The translations under genes and the position numbers were made by a program. Positions 1 through 8,403 of a stretch of DNA of 64,000 nucleotides are shown in pieces (the stretch's first letter is position 1; each line of letters opens with the position of its first letter). The stretch is taken from contig JANOSD010000084.1 in assembly GCA_031415655.1 (NCBI GenBank), forward strand, positions 51,776 through 115,775, in the 5' to 3' direction. The notes under the pieces were generated by a model. That model saw only the letters and a program-made list of their open reading frames with translations. It was not told the origin of the DNA and ran no database searches. The stretch is from JAKOVR01 sp031415655. Lineage in GTDB: Bacteria > Actinomycetota > Acidimicrobiia > Acidimicrobiales > Acidimicrobilacustridaceae.

Positions 1-1
1 G

Positions 2-364
2 GCCGACACCCGCAACCGTGGTGAAAACCTCGTCTACCAGACCGAGAAGTTGCTTCGGGAGCAGAGCGAAAAGCTCTCCGCCGACGACCGCAGCAGCGTC
101 GATTCCCGCCTGGCGGAACTGAAAGACGCGCTCAACAGCTCCGATATCGCCCAGATCAACACCGCCACCGAAATGCTGATGAACGCCAGTCAGGAGTTCA
201 CCCAGAAGCTCTACCAAGCGGCAGCGGAGAGCGAGTCGAGCGCCTACGGCGCAACCGGCTCGGGCGGTTCAGCCCCGCAGGATGACGATGTGGTCGATGC
301 CGAGATCGTCGACGATGACGACAACCTTGACGACAACATCGACGACGCCAACAAGGGCAAGTGA
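2..364 (+). CDS. dnaK: DnaK (Hsp70) C-terminal fragment
   Basis: This is the 3' end of an Hsp70 chaperone gene; the reading frame is already open at base 2. It covers the helical lid of the substrate-binding domain (TRNRGENLVYQTEKLL followed by amphipathic helices), then a linker rich in Gly, Ser and Ala and an acidic tail (DDDVVDAEIVDDDD). That tail is usual for actinobacterial DnaK and serves co-chaperone contact. The stop codon overlaps the GTG of grpE by four bases (GTGA). The order dnaK-grpE-dnaJ-hspR that follows supports the call. The ATPase domain and the operon promoter lie outside the window. Confidence 0.93.
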   Translation, partial: ADTRNRGENLVYQTEKLLREQSEKLSADDRSSVDSRLAELKDALNSSDIAQINTATEMLMNASQEFTQKLYQAAAESESSAYGATGSGGSAPQDDDVVDAEIVDDDDNLDDNIDDANKGK

Positions 365-972
365 CGATGTCCAATCCTCACGAACCCGTCGACGATGACG
401 ATGCCATCGTCGACGGGGAGCTACTCGACGATGAGCTGCCTGACGATGAGCTGCCGGATGATGAGTCGCCGGATGATGACCTTGTCGCCGCCATTGAGGA
501 AGCCATGGTGATCGACGACGCCGATCTATTGGCTTCCGGGGGGAGCACGCCCCGACCCGGAGGCTCCGACCTCGCCGCCGAGCTCGCCGACTACCGAGAC
601 GCGCTCCTGCGAGTGAAAGCCGACTTCGACAACTACAAGAAGCGTGAGGCCAAACAGCAGACCGAGCGCGTGGCGCGCGCCGCAGAAGGGCTCGTGGCGC
701 AGTTGCTCCCCGTGCTCGATGCCTGCGAAGCGGCGGTGGCGCAAGGAGCGGCCGAAGTCGAACCCATACTGAAGAGCCTTCGCGATACCTTGGTGAAGGA
801 AGGGCTCGAAGCGATGGACGATCTCGAAGCGCCATTCGATCCCGCTCGTCACGAAGCGGTCATGCACGAAGATGGCGATGATGGTGAGCAGTTGGTCTCG
901 GCGCTCTTGCGCAGTGGCTACCTCTGGAAGGGCCGCGTCATCCGCCCCGCCATGGTGAAGGTCCGAGGGTAA
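361..972 (+). CDS. grpE: GrpE nucleotide exchange factor
   Basis: GrpE releases ADP from DnaK and so resets the Hsp70 cycle. The first ~60 residues are a very acidic, repetitive tail (LLDDELPDDELPDDESPDDD). After it come the long dimerisation helix (ELADYRDALLRVKADFDNYKKR, positions about 75-97) and the C-terminal beta domain ending in GYLWKGRVIRPAMVKV, the GrpE signature. The GTG at 361 overlaps the dnaK stop; an ATG two codons later (367) is equally possible. The length of ~203 residues fits actinobacterial GrpE. dnaJ begins nine bases downstream, so the three genes are one transcription unit. Confidence 0.93.
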   Translation: MTMSNPHEPVDDDDAIVDGELLDDELPDDELPDDESPDDDLVAAIEEAMVIDDADLLASGGSTPRPGGSDLAAELADYRDALLRVKADFDNYKKREAKQQTERVARAAEGLVAQLLPVLDACEAAVAQGAAEVEPILKSLRDTLVKEGLEAMDDLEAPFDPARHEAVMHEDGDDGEQLVSALLRSGYLWKGRVIRPAMVKVRG

Positions 973-980
973 GACCCACG

Positions 981-2147
981 ATGTCGGCCCAACGGGAGTG
1001 GTTCGAAAAGGACTACTACAAGGCGCTCGGCGTGTCCGAGAACGCGACGGCAAAGGACATCACCAAGGCCTATCGCAAGCTCGCCCGCGAGCTGCATCCC
1101 GATGCCAACCCGGGCAACGATGCCGCCGAAGACAAGTTCAAGGAAGTGTCTGCGGCGTACGACGTGGTTGGCGACGATACGAAACGTAAGGAATACGACG
1201 AGGTTCGCCGGCTCGGGCCCATGGGAAGCGGGGGCGGTGGCTTCAGCCCCGGTTTTGGTCGGGGCGCAGCGGGCGGTCAGCCCGGTGGATTTACCTTCAC
1301 CGAAGGCGACGTGGGGGGCCTGGGCGACCTTCTCGGGGGAATCTTCGGGCGGGCGAACCAGCGTCGGGGCACTCCCGGCGCGGACTTCTCACGAGGCAGC
1401 GGGCCGCAGCGAGGGCACGATCTTGAAGCCGAATTGCACCTTCCGTTCCTCGAAGCGGTGCAAGGCGTCACCACCACCGTTCATCTCACCTCCGATGCGG
1501 TCTGCACCACCTGCGCCGGTTCCGGTGCCGCGGTTGGATCCGCTCCCGTCCGCTGCACAACGTGTGGAGGTCGAGGGGTACTTGACGAGAACCAAGGATT
1601 GTTCTCGTTCAGTTCGCCCTGTTCGGCGTGCGCCGGCCGGGGTTCCACGATTGTCGAGCCGTGTCCGTCGTGCAGCGGGAGTGGCGTCGAACGCCGGCCT
1701 CGAGAGGTAAAGGTCCGCATCCCGGCGGGAGTCGACGATGGCAAGAAAATCCGACTGAAAGGCCGGGGAGGTCCGGGGCGTAACGGCGGGCCGCCGGGAG
1801 ACCTCTACGTTGTCGTCCGTGTCACGCCCGACAAAACGTTCGGGAGAAGCGGGAGCAACCTTACGGTGACCGTGCCGATCACCTTCCCCGAAGCGGCACT
1901 GGGCACCAAGCTTCGTGTGCCAACGCTGGCCGGCGATCCCGTCACCCTACGTATCGCGCCGGGCACGCCGAGCGGCAAGGTGCTTCGGGTTCGTGGTCGA
2001 GGTGTCGACTCTGGCAAGACCATCGGAGATCTGCTGGTCACCGTTGAAGTGGCGATCCCGACCAAGCTCACCCCCGAACAGCAAAAGGCCATTGAAGCTT
2101 TTGCTGCGGCCACGGTGGATTCCCCCCGAGACCACCTCGTCACTTGA
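981..2147 (+). CDS. dnaJ: DnaJ (type I Hsp40) co-chaperone
   Basis: DnaJ stimulates DnaK ATPase activity and delivers substrates. All type I parts are present in 388 residues: a J domain with the HPD motif at 39-41; a Gly/Phe-rich stretch at ~80-130; four CxxCxGxG zinc repeats at ~174-240 (CTTCAGSG, CTTCGGRG, CSACAGRG, CPSCSGSG); and the two C-terminal beta-sandwich substrate domains. It lies eight bases after grpE and ~65 bases before hspR. Actinobacteria often carry two DnaJ paralogues; position in the dnaK operon makes this the main one. Confidence 0.95.
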   Translation: MSAQREWFEKDYYKALGVSENATAKDITKAYRKLARELHPDANPGNDAAEDKFKEVSAAYDVVGDDTKRKEYDEVRRLGPMGSGGGGFSPGFGRGAAGGQPGGFTFTEGDVGGLGDLLGGIFGRANQRRGTPGADFSRGSGPQRGHDLEAELHLPFLEAVQGVTTTVHLTSDAVCTTCAGSGAAVGSAPVRCTTCGGRGVLDENQGLFSFSSPCSACAGRGSTIVEPCPSCSGSGVERRPREVKVRIPAGVDDGKKIRLKGRGGPGRNGGPPGDLYVVVRVTPDKTFGRSGSNLTVTVPITFPEAALGTKLRVPTLAGDPVTLRIAPGTPSGKVLRVRGRGVDSGKTIGDLLVTVEVAIPTKLTPEQQKAIEAFAAATVDSPRDHLVT

Positions 2148-2213
2148 TCTGGGTGACACCCCACCCGTTCTGTCGTTCCCATTCCTGTTTCGCTCGTTCA
2201 CCGGAGGTGAACT

Positions 2214-2630
2214 ATGTCGATGTTTGATGGCCTCGGCCGTGAGGTCCGTACCCGGGCGGTTTACGTGATCTCCGTCGCCGCCGAGCTGGCCGGTATGCAC
2301 CCGCAGACCCTCAGAATCTACGAACGAAAGGGTCTTCTTGAACCAGCTCGCACTCAAGGTGGATCACGCCGGTACAGCGATGCCGACATCGCCATGCTCC
2401 TTCGGATCCAGGACCTCACCGAGGAGGGACTCAACCTCGCCGGAGTGAAGCGGGTCATGGCCCTCGAAGCGCATATCGAGCAGCTCGAAGCCGAGCTCGG
2501 CGCGGCGCGTGAAGCGGCCCAACTCGCCGTAGACCAAACCCACAAGCAGTACCGACGCGACCTCGTTCCGCTCAGCCAACAAGTGGTGCTTTATGGCGAG
2601 GCCGCCCGGTTATTTCATCGCGACCAGTAG
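2214..2630 (+). CDS. hspR: HspR, MerR-family heat-shock repressor
   Basis: This is a 138-residue MerR-type DNA-binding protein. The N-terminal winged helix reads YVISVAAELAGMHPQTLRIYERKGLLEPART..SRRYS, the HspR version of the MerR fold. A coiled coil follows (ALEAHIEQLEAELGAAREAA). HspR represses dnaK operons and clpB at HAIR sites, using DnaK as co-repressor. It is the last gene of the dnaK-grpE-dnaJ operon, as in Streptomyces and Mycobacterium. The start at 2214 has a strong ribosome site, GGAGG at 2203-2207. A HAIR-like site sits upstream of clpB at 9934-9954. The stop codon falls inside the first of three identical decamers. Confidence 0.94.
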   Translation: MSMFDGLGREVRTRAVYVISVAAELAGMHPQTLRIYERKGLLEPARTQGGSRRYSDADIAMLLRIQDLTEEGLNLAGVKRVMALEAHIEQLEAELGAAREAAQLAVDQTHKQYRRDLVPLSQQVVLYGEAARLFHRDQ

Positions 2631-2650
2631 CGACCAGTAGCGACCAGTAG
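2621..2650. repeat. Three tandem copies of CGACCAGTAG at the hspR stop
   Basis: The decamer CGACCAGTAG occurs three times without interruption. The first copy encodes the last HspR residues (D-Q) and its TAG stop; the two others follow it and each supply a further TAG in the three-frame cycle. It looks like replication slippage. Confidence 0.95.
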
Positions 2651-2678
2651 CCGCTCCTCGGGGACCCGTGGAGGCCGT

Positions 2679-3653
2679 TCAGCGCAACACGGAAAGGCTG
2701 AGAGCGAAGTCGCCCGCAGGGTCGGTCATCCAACGCACCAACTCCAGCCCGACGGATGCCAACTCGGCTTCGATTTCGTCGCGCCGGAACTTGGTGGAGA
2801 TCTCGGTGCGCATCTCCTCGCCGGCTTCGAAGTCCAACGTGAGATCGAGCGCGCCGATCACGACCGTTTGTGCGACGGTGCTCACCAGTCGCATCTCGAT
2901 CCACTCGTTGGCGGTGTCGAAGAATGCTCGGTGGCGGAAGGCGGGCAGGTCGAAGTTGGCATCGAGTTCCCGGTTCACGACCCGGAGTACGTTGCGGTTG
3001 AACTCGGCAGTGACTCCCGACGAGTCGTCGTAGGCGGCTTCGAGCCGGTCGATTGACTTCACGAGGTCGGTACCGAGGAGCAGTGCATCGCCGGAGCGCA
3101 GGTTGCCGGCAAGATCGGCAAAGAACAACTTGCGCTCCAATGGCGCAAAGTTGCCGATGGTGGATCCCAGGAACGCGACGAGCCGCCGCCCCTCCTGTGG
3201 AATGTTTCCAAGGTGATGCTCGAAGTCGCCAACCACCGCGTGCACGGCGACACCGGCATACGCCTCGGTGATCGCCGCGCTGGCGGCTCGGACGGTGGCC
3301 TCGTTTACCTCGAAGGGAATAAACCGATCGAGCCGACCTGCCGTGGCAAACGCGTCGAGGAGCGTGCGGGTTTTGTCGGATGTGCCGGACCCGAGCTCGA
3401 CCAGCGTGTCGGCTCCGGACGCCTCCACGATCGCCGCCGCCTCGACCGCAAGAATCCCGCGTTCGGTCTCGGTGGGGTAGTACTCCGGCAGACGGGTGAT
3501 CTGATCGAAGAGCTCACAGCCGTGATCGTCGTAAAACCATTTTGGCGGCAAGGTCTTGGGGGTGGACGTGAGACCAGCCCGCACATCGGCGCGAAGCGCA
3601 CGATCGAGGTCTTCTTTGGTGAGCAATACATCGATGGTGAAGCGGTCGGTCAT
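2679..3653 (-). CDS. egtD: EgtD, histidine N-alpha-trimethyltransferase
   Basis: EgtD transfers three methyl groups from S-adenosylmethionine to histidine, giving hercynine, the first step to ergothioneine. The 324-residue protein matches the EgtD family throughout: KTLPPKWFYDDHGCELFDQI near residues 33-52, LPEYYPTETER at 55-65, the SAM loop ELGSGTSDKT at 86-95, and FLGSTIGNF in the middle. The length is normal (~320). It runs opposite to hspR, and its partners egtA, egtB and egtC are 2.5 kb away on the same strand. In mycobacteria the genes are usually contiguous, so the locus appears split. Confidence 0.95.
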   Translation of the reverse strand: MTDRFTIDVLLTKEDLDRALRADVRAGLTSTPKTLPPKWFYDDHGCELFDQITRLPEYYPTETERGILAVEAAAIVEASGADTLVELGSGTSDKTRTLLDAFATAGRLDRFIPFEVNEATVRAASAAITEAYAGVAVHAVVGDFEHHLGNIPQEGRRLVAFLGSTIGNFAPLERKLFFADLAGNLRSGDALLLGTDLVKSIDRLEAAYDDSSGVTAEFNRNVLRVVNRELDANFDLPAFRHRAFFDTANEWIEMRLVSTVAQTVVIGALDLTLDFEAGEEMRTEISTKFRRDEIEAELASVGLELVRWMTDPAGDFALSLSVLR

Positions 3654-3815
3654 GTCCCCGAGAGGCTAACGCTCCGACGCGGAGATCACTCGTGGGGCGG
3701 GGTGCAGCCGGCAACGTCCTCGAAAGTCGAGCACGTCACCGGCCGCCGCACCCCCGGTTGGTGAACCGGAGAATCACGCCGCTGGCCGGAAGCCGCCGAA
3801 TAATTGCCGGACCCA

Positions 3816-4487
3816 CTACGACCAGTCAACGATGTCGGCGGTGAATGGCCCTTCGAAGTTCTGCGTAGTGACAGTGCCGCAAACCTTCTTGCCGGCCTTG
3901 TCGACCTTGGTGAGCTTCACTTGGTCCTTCACCGAACTGAAGCCGGAGAAGATCACCTTGCCGTCCGCCGTGTAGGCGGCGCTGGTGTTGAACTGCATGG
4001 GCCCGAGCGCGTCGGACACCGAAACGTACGTGCCGGGTTCGAGGGTCGACTTTCCTTGGGCGACGGACAAATAACCCGTGACCAACATCTGGTCGCCGGT
4101 GAGCGTGGGTGCGGCGATTCTGCCGATCTCCGTGTCGGCGACGTCGTAGTTCCCGAAGGCGAACTGGAGGGAGGCGCCGAGGGTGACGGTTGCCTTGGCC
4201 GCCTTGGCGTCGAACTTCTTGTCCCCGCCGCTGGTGTGCACCACGATCTCGGTCTTGGTCGGGCAGTCACTCGCTTCGGGTGCCGATGTAGCCGGCGATC
4301 CGCTCGTCGTCGAGGGCACGCCGTTGGTTTCCCCGGCGGTTCCGGGTTTGGCGGTCGTCGACGCGGAGCTGGTGGCGGTCGCGACCGTGCTGTCTTTGGA
4401 AGAGCAGGAAGCGGTCAGGAGCAGGGCCGAAGCCCCAAGTCCGACGGCGAGCCGACCACGGGCGCGTGAGGTGAAGGTAAGGATCAT
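3816..4487 (-). CDS. Putative secreted lipoprotein of unknown function
   Basis: This 223-residue protein begins with a lipoprotein signal: a positive N-terminus (MILTFTSRARGR), a hydrophobic stretch, and LTASC with the lipidated Cys at about residue 28. A Ser/Thr/Ala/Pro-rich linker follows (to ~70), then a ~150-residue soluble domain containing VTLGASLQFAFGNYDVADTEIG and a Cys near each end that could pair. I do not recognise the domain. The start at 4487 was chosen because GGAG sits just upstream and because it puts the signal peptide at the N-terminus; an open frame extends upstream to 4652 without signal-like sequence. It sits between egtD and a divergent LuxR-type gene. Confidence 0.75.
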   Translation of the reverse strand: MILTFTSRARGRLAVGLGASALLLTASCSSKDSTVATATSSASTTAKPGTAGETNGVPSTTSGSPATSAPEASDCPTKTEIVVHTSGGDKKFDAKAAKATVTLGASLQFAFGNYDVADTEIGRIAAPTLTGDQMLVTGYLSVAQGKSTLEPGTYVSVSDALGPMQFNTSAAYTADGKVIFSGFSSVKDQVKLTKVDKAGKKVCGTVTTQNFEGPFTADIVDWS

Positions 4488-4683
4488 GAGCTTCTCCGGG
4501 GGGTCGCAGTGGGCAGAGTTGCCGAACTGAGGTTGGGGTGCGTTGCCGGCCGAGCCGACCTCTGAATCATGCGGGCTCTCGATGCCGCCGTCACCACTCA
4601 ACATTCTCAAGACGGTGAGTAGTGGCCGAGCGTCAACCCTTGCGGTGTCCACTGGGCCGCCATCCAGTCGACGGATCGTTGAT

Positions 4684-4689
4684 TACTAT
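4684..4689 (+). promoter_or_regulatory. Probable -10 box of a leaderless transcript
   Basis: TACTAT ends six bases before the ATG at 4696. That spacing would start the mRNA at or next to the start codon. No ribosome site precedes this ATG. A later in-frame ATG at 4717 does have GGAGG just before it. Confidence 0.45.
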
Positions 4690-4695
4690 CGCCCC

Positions 4696-6135
4696 ATGGG
4701 GGATCGCGGAGGGGAGATGCGAAGATCGGTCGGTGGTTCCACCGACCAAAGCCTTGCCTCGGCACTACCAGGGTGGGTCGAAACGGCAACACGATTGTGG
4801 TTCCTGGATCGTGCTGGCACCGACGAAAAGGAACTGGTCCGGTTGGTGGCGGGACGCTGGGATGCGGGTTCGCTTCACCACGAAGACGGGGTCTGGTGGT
4901 GTGAAGATGCCATCGCTCGCGCTGCTGGTCCGTCGGTTCGCGCGCCCGACCAAACGCTGGGGGCACCGTCGGCAACACCCGGAGCGTCGGTTTTCGCCGA
5001 GATGCGAGACCTGTGCGACCAAGGGCGTCCCGATGATGCGCTGGCGCTGGCCACTGCGACACTCGTTCCTGCGTCAGGAGTCAACGATCTGCTCGACACA
5101 GACCCCGAGCTGGTGGCCATCGTGGGTCTCGGATCGTGTTTCGCCCTGGTCGAGGCCGGGCGGTTGCATGCGGCGGCGATCACTGGCCAAACGGGGCGGA
5201 TGATGGGTGCGGTAGGTCGTTCAACGTTGCTGCAAGGGTGGTACGGCGCCGCGCTGGGTATCTGTGAGATTGGGATGGGCCGGCTCGATGATGCGTTGGC
5301 ATCATTGGCCGAGGCGAAGTTGCTGGGCCGACTGTGCGGCGATCCGCAACTGCGGGCCTTTTCCGCTGCCAGTTTCGAGCTCGCTCATGCCATGGTCGGG
5401 CGGCAGCCACCGCGTCACGATGGTCCCGGCACCGTCGCCCAATTCGCGATCGAGCATGGAGCGGTTCTGGCGGATTCCTGGTTGGTGTCCATGCACCGGT
5501 CGCGGACCCTCGCCTGGAAGACACCCACGCCGTTGCACGTCGCGGCGTTGCTCGAACAGGCGGAGGCAGCACGTGGGGCGGGCCGTTTTGGCGTCGCCGC
5601 ATCGTTGGCCGGTGAGGTTGCGCTGCTTGGCGATCCAGCGGGCGCAACTCGGGTATTTCGCCGGTTCGGCGAGTTGCAGGGAGAAATTCTCCCGCTTTGG
5701 CCGGACATTTCGGCAGCGTTGTCCGACGGAGACGCGGTAGCTCGGGATCTGCTTGCGGATCGCCTGGACCAGCTGGGCGTCGCGGGGTTGTCGGCCTCGT
5801 TGACCTTGCAAGCGGCGGCGGTGCACCATCGCGCCGGAGACGAGCAGGCCGTTCGTGAATCGCTGAAGGCTGCCAACCGCAGGGCCGCGGCCGTGCAATC
5901 AGGCTCGGCCTATTTGGCGCAGTTCCGGGCGCTGCTGCCCTTGCGCGAACGCGAGCGTGAGATTGCGGAGCTTGCTGCGGCGGGCAACTCCAACAAGGCG
6001 ATTGCCGACGAGTTGGTGATCTCGGTTCGTACGGTCGAGAACCACCTCTACCGCGTGTACGACAAGCTGGGTGTGGCCGGTCGAGAAGACCTGGCACCGT
6101 TGCTCGGTTCGCTCCCGTCGAGCCCAGAGAAGTAG
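4696..6135 (+). CDS. LuxR-family transcriptional regulator
   Basis: A 479-residue regulator with a C-terminal LuxR/FixJ-type helix-turn-helix at ~414-470 (LPLREREREIAELAAAGNSNKAIADELVISVRTVENHLYRVYDKLGV). The preceding ~400 residues are Ala/Leu-rich helices resembling TPR-like sensor regions of large LuxR (LAL-related) proteins, but I see no Walker A motif, so it is not a full MalT/LAL ATPase. The start could be 4696 (leaderless) or 4717 (GGAGG upstream). It lies between egtD/lipoprotein and egtABC and converges with egtC (19 bases apart), so control of the ergothioneine genes is possible but only inferred. Confidence 0.85.
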   Translation: MGDRGGEMRRSVGGSTDQSLASALPGWVETATRLWFLDRAGTDEKELVRLVAGRWDAGSLHHEDGVWWCEDAIARAAGPSVRAPDQTLGAPSATPGASVFAEMRDLCDQGRPDDALALATATLVPASGVNDLLDTDPELVAIVGLGSCFALVEAGRLHAAAITGQTGRMMGAVGRSTLLQGWYGAALGICEIGMGRLDDALASLAEAKLLGRLCGDPQLRAFSAASFELAHAMVGRQPPRHDGPGTVAQFAIEHGAVLADSWLVSMHRSRTLAWKTPTPLHVAALLEQAEAARGAGRFGVAASLAGEVALLGDPAGATRVFRRFGELQGEILPLWPDISAALSDGDAVARDLLADRLDQLGVAGLSASLTLQAAAVHHRAGDEQAVRESLKAANRRAAAVQSGSAYLAQFRALLPLREREREIAELAAAGNSNKAIADELVISVRTVENHLYRVYDKLGVAGREDLAPLLGSLPSSPEK

Positions 6136-6154
6136 CGGCAGGGCGGAACTGCGC

Positions 6155-6934
6155 CTATACGAACGGAAGTGCCGTGACGACAGCGACGACGGCGGAGCCA
6201 CTGGTCGTCACGGTGACCAGGGAACGATCCGGAACTTCTGTCCAATCAGGATTCTCGAATAACGGCTCGGAGACGATGATTGCGCCCCGCTGATTCGAGC
6301 CGGCCACCGAAAGCTCACGGCTGAACAGGCTGTTCCCCCATCTCGTGGCGACGAGTGATGTGCCGTCACTGAGAAGGAAGTTGAACCGTCCATCGGCGAG
6401 CCCGGTGATGTGCTCAATCAGGTCAAGAATCGCTTCGGTCGCCGTGGCGCCGCCATCGACACGATCGAGCACCATGGCGAACAACACCTCGCTGTCGGCG
6501 GCCCCGAGGATTTCGGCGGCTCGACGCTCGCTGACGCCACGTCGAAGGCGTTCGCCGAGCCCGAGTCGGAAACCGTCGATGAATCCGTTGTGGGCGAAGA
6601 GCCAGGGTCCGGACATAAACGGCGCGTTGCCACTCTCATCGATCGGCGCGCCGGGCGACGCGTTGCGAATGGCCCCGACCACAGCCGTGGACCGCAGCAG
6701 TGGGGCGATCTCTCGGAACCGTTGATCGGCCCACATCGGCGTGACCGTGCGGTAACGAGCCGGTTCGGGTTGGATCGTGTGATCCCACCAGCCCACGCCC
6801 CAACCATCCGCATTGATGCGGCCAACGTCTTGCCAGCGCGGAGCGTGGGCCTGCCGTACGAACGGGACCTCAAAACCGTAGAGGAGTTGATGCAGATCGA
6901 TGGGTGGACCGAGATAGCCCAGGAGGCGGCACAT
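6155..6934 (-). CDS. egtC: EgtC, gamma-glutamyl hercynylcysteine sulfoxide hydrolase
   Basis: EgtC removes glutamate from gamma-glutamyl-hercynylcysteine sulfoxide. It is a class II glutamine amidotransferase fold: the N-terminus MCRLLGYLG places Cys2 as the catalytic nucleophile after Met removal. NADGWGVGWWD, SPGAPIDESGNAPF and LFAHNGFIDGF follow, all typical of the family. The 259-residue length is usual. The start at 6934 is fixed by the need for Cys2; the open frame runs far upstream inside egtB and is not coding there. It follows egtB by 23 bases on the same strand and is the last gene of egtA-egtB-egtC. Confidence 0.93.
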   Translation of the reverse strand: MCRLLGYLGPPIDLHQLLYGFEVPFVRQAHAPRWQDVGRINADGWGVGWWDHTIQPEPARYRTVTPMWADQRFREIAPLLRSTAVVGAIRNASPGAPIDESGNAPFMSGPWLFAHNGFIDGFRLGLGERLRRGVSERRAAEILGAADSEVLFAMVLDRVDGGATATEAILDLIEHITGLADGRFNFLLSDGTSLVATRWGNSLFSRELSVAGSNQRGAIIVSEPLFENPDWTEVPDRSLVTVTTSGSAVVAVVTALPFV

Positions 6935-6957
6935 GATTCGATGATCGCGCCGTCGGG

Positions 6958-8403
6958 TTACGCGTCGTGCGCGCAGCGGAAGCCGCAGAAGATCTGTCGG
7001 CGGATCGGGTGGTCCCAGTTGCGGAAAGTGGCGCGAGCGGCAATGTGGTCCGAGGCCCACGATCCGCCTCGGAGTACCCGATAGTCGCCATCCCAGAACA
7101 CCTCGCTGTATTCGGGGTAGGGGAAGGCCGTAAAACCGGGATACGCCCGGAACCGTGACGAGGTCCACTCCCACACATCCCCGATCAGGCCGATCACTCC
7201 CGACGGCGATGCTCCCAATGGGAACGATCCGACCGGGGCCGGGCCATCGTGCATCTGTCCGAGGTTGGCGTGCGCCGCTGTCCATGGGCCGTTGCCCCAC
7301 GGGTTGGCGAGTGAGGTGCCGGTGACCGGGTCCCAACGCGCTGCCTTCTCCCATTCGGCCTCGGTGGGAAGCCGTTTCCCGGCCCACGTGGCGAAGGCTT
7401 CGGCTTCGTAGAAGCTCACGTGTTGCACCGGTTCGCTGAGATGAAGGGCGAGGTCGAGCTCTCGGCCGAATCGCAGGATCGTCCAGTCGTTGCCACCGCT
7501 GTTGGTCCAATACTGCGGGGCAACGAGCGCGGCCTCCTGTCGCCAAGCCCATCCCTTGGCGGACCAGAGAAGGGGATTTTCGTAGCCGCCGTCATCGATG
7601 AAGGTGAGGTGGCTGCTGTTGGTGACGGGCAGGCTGTCGATCCAGAACGGGGCAACGACGACGGCGTGGGCATCGAGCTCGTTGTCGTAGGCCCATGGGG
7701 TGTCGGCTCGGGTGGTGCCCATCTCGAACGGGCCACCCTCGATGAAGGTCTCCCCAACATTTGCCATGGGTAGGGACTGGCTGGTGGGCGTGGGGAGCGA
7801 TGATCGGAAGCGTATGGTGCCGGGCGGCGGCAGTGCCGCGTGCCCTCGTAGCTGATGGGTAGCGAGAAGGGTTTCGGCGTGTTGGTGTTCGTGCTGAACC
7901 ACCATTCCGTACACAAATGCATCGCGAATCAACGGCTGTTCGCTCGTCGGCGACAGGTCGGTGTCGGGATCGTGGAGCAACGCAATCACCGCTGTGCGGA
8001 CCTCGGCGTTGTAGACGCGTGCGTCGGCGGGGCTCAGAATCGGGAGCGAAGGACGTTCCCACCGCGGGTGTTCGAAGGCGTTATAGAGGTCGTCGAGGGA
8101 GGGGTCGATGGCCACCCGACCATCAATCTCCCGAAGCAGCCACAGCTCCTCGTAGTTGCCGATATGGGCGAGGTCCCAGACAAACGGCGACATCAGCGGC
8201 GACACCTGCTTGCACTGATCTTCGACGGAGAGGCAGTCGACGAGGGCGAGCGTACGTTCGCGTGCTCGTGTCAACTCCCGATCGATGAAACTCCGGATTT
8301 CCGTGTCTGATCCCGACGGGAAAGGCGGGATCGGATCGCTGGCGAGAGAGTTGCCGGCGAGGGAGTTTCTGGCGGGGGAGTTGCTGGCGAGCAGTTTGCT
8401 CAC
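6958..8403 (-). CDS. egtB: EgtB, hercynine oxygenase (sulfoxide synthase)
   Basis: EgtB is a non-haem iron enzyme that joins hercynine to gamma-glutamylcysteine with O2 to make the sulfoxide. The N-terminal DinB-like half carries the iron ligands (DLAHIGNYEEL and VVQHEHQHAETLL, i.e. His plus HxxxHAE-type). The C-terminal formylglycine-generating-enzyme fold is clear (FEMGTTR, FWIDSLPVTN, RLPTEAEWEKAARWD, GLIGDVWEWTSS, LRGGSWA). The GTG at 8403 overlaps the egtA stop (GTGA), giving translational coupling; another GTG at 8418 is in frame. The first ~20 residues come from a 15-bp tandem repeat. 481 residues, slightly longer than usual because of that tail. Confidence 0.94.
   Translation of the reverse strand: MSKLLASNSPARNSLAGNSLASDPIPPFPSGSDTEIRSFIDRELTRARERTLALVDCLSVEDQCKQVSPLMSPFVWDLAHIGNYEELWLLREIDGRVAIDPSLDDLYNAFEHPRWERPSLPILSPADARVYNAEVRTAVIALLHDPDTDLSPTSEQPLIRDAFVYGMVVQHEHQHAETLLATHQLRGHAALPPPGTIRFRSSLPTPTSQSLPMANVGETFIEGGPFEMGTTRADTPWAYDNELDAHAVVVAPFWIDSLPVTNSSHLTFIDDGGYENPLLWSAKGWAWRQEAALVAPQYWTNSGGNDWTILRFGRELDLALHLSEPVQHVSFYEAEAFATWAGKRLPTEAEWEKAARWDPVTGTSLANPWGNGPWTAAHANLGQMHDGPAPVGSFPLGASPSGVIGLIGDVWEWTSSRFRAYPGFTAFPYPEYSEVFWDGDYRVLRGGSWASDHIAARATFRNWDHPIRRQIFCGFRCAHDA
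8338..8397. repeat. Four 15-bp tandem repeats at the start of egtB
   Basis: Four imperfect units of the form GCTGGCGAGxGAGTT (plus-strand reading) run from 8338 to 8397. On the minus strand they encode five-residue units LLAS-N/SPAR-N/SLAG-N/SLAS at the EgtB N-terminus. The 15-base unit keeps the reading frame if copies are gained or lost. Confidence 0.9.

Noticed and set aside
2148..2213. A second HAIR site directly in front of hspR
   Set aside because: No CTTGAGT-N7-ACTCAAG-like dyad is present; hspR is probably transcribed from the dnaK promoter outside the window.
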